DNA of 6,120 nt. Source: Methylorubrum extorquens. GTDB taxonomy: Bacteria > Pseudomonadota > Alphaproteobacteria > Rhizobiales > Beijerinckiaceae. The position numbers were made by a program, and so were the translations under genes. The stretch is from NCBI GenBank assembly GCA_019695455.1, contig JAEUAC010000126.1:1-6120 (forward strand), given 5' to 3'. The notes under the pieces are model-generated. The model searched no databases and was not told the origin of the DNA. It saw only the letters and a list, made by a program, of their open reading frames with translations. The stretch's first letter is position 1. The number at the start of each line of letters is the position of its first letter. Shown here in pieces: positions 5,868-6,120 of this stretch.

Positions 5868-6120
5868 TCAGCGCGAGCGTGCGATGGCGAGCAGGAGGTC
5901 GAGGTCGAGATGGGCCTCGAGATGGTCGGCGAGGGCGTCGAGCGCGTCCTCGATCCCGGTCTCGTAGGCGAGGGACGAGGCGATGCCGAATCCGTCGAGA
6001 TAGGCCCGCCGGAAGGCGTCCGAGGCGAAGAGGCCGTGGACGTAGCAGCCTTCGACGCGGCCGTCGGGGGACATCGCGCCGTCCGGCCGCCCGTCGGCGA
6101 GGTCGAGCACGGGGCGGGCG
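5868..6120 (-). CDS. cobQ: Cobyric acid synthase CobQ/CbiP, C-terminal 83 codons only (partial)
   Basis: Only the 3' end of this minus-strand gene is in the window; the reading frame is open through base 6120. CobQ is a cytoplasmic glutamine amidotransferase that amidates four side chains of adenosylcobyrinic a,c-diamide to give adenosylcobyric acid, the substrate of CbiB. The visible part shows the end of the glutamine amidotransferase domain: RPVLDLADGRPDGA, then VEGCYVHGLFASDAFR with the conserved His (codon at 6036-6038) expected in the catalytic triad, then the usual tail ALDALADHLEAHLDLDLLLAIA. The stop is TGA at 5870-5868. The amidotransferase cysteine and the N-terminal ATP-binding domain lie outside. 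The GTG at 6110-6108 is an internal valine, not a start. CobB, the related a,c-diamide synthase, is less likely given the YVHGLFASDAFR and DHLEAHLD tail. Confidence 0.88.
   Translation of the reverse strand, partial: ARPVLDLADGRPDGAMSPDGRVEGCYVHGLFASDAFRRAYLDGFGIASSLAYETGIEDALDALADHLEAHLDLDLLLAIARSR

Noticed and set aside
5611..5868. Minus-strand frame of 85 codons covering the cbiB-cobQ gap
   Set aside because: It lies mostly opposite the end of cbiB, has no recognisable motif and follows directly after cobQ in biased composition. There is no support as a gene.
4525..5967. Plus-strand frame of 480 codons across btuF, cbiB and the intergenic gap
   Set aside because: The translation is Arg/Pro/Gly-rich and out of frame with both recognised proteins, and it runs antisense into cobQ. 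No domain is visible.
1..6120. Mobile element, phage, defence or toxin-antitoxin content
   Set aside because: No transposase, integrase, nuclease or small paired genes are visible, composition is uniform and the genes form one coherent cobalamin pathway. I see no sign of an undescribed system hidden here.

Overview
The window is very GC-rich, with strongly G/C-biased third codon positions and long open antisense frames. It reads as chromosomal DNA of a high-GC alphaproteobacterium. A Hyphomicrobiales member such as Methylobacterium or a relative is my best guess, but that rests on composition and protein style, not on a search.

Layout: the left edge (about 1-160) holds most of a cobalamin riboswitch whose 5' end lies outside the window. 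It is followed by a short leader (161-203) with a hairpin that can cover the ribosome binding site. Then come five tightly packed plus-strand genes: btuB (204-2189, outer-membrane TonB-dependent corrinoid receptor), a btuC-type FecCD permease (2183-3199), a btuD-type ATPase (3196-3966), a btuF-type periplasmic binding protein (3957-4793) and cbiB/cobD (4790-5764, adenosylcobinamide-phosphate synthase). Every junction overlaps by 4 to 10 bases, so this is almost certainly one operon. A gap of about 100 bases with GC-rich hairpins separates it from a convergent minus-strand gene, of which only the last 83 codons are visible. These match the C-terminus of cobyric acid synthase (cobQ/cbiP).

How the genes work together: BtuB takes a corrinoid across the outer membrane using TonB energy. 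The binding protein captures it in the periplasm, and the permease and ATPase move it into the cytoplasm. CbiB then joins the aminopropanol arm to (adenosyl)cobyric acid, the product of CobQ. The riboswitch should lower expression when cobalamin is plentiful. Uptake and a late biosynthetic/salvage enzyme in one riboswitch-led operon suggest that incomplete corrinoids may be imported and finished as well as B12 itself.

I find no mobile element, CRISPR array, tRNA/rRNA, frameshift or foreign-looking segment. This is an orderly cobalamin uptake and synthesis locus. The most interesting detail is a possible mutually exclusive RNA pairing between the riboswitch and the btuB ribosome-binding-site hairpin.
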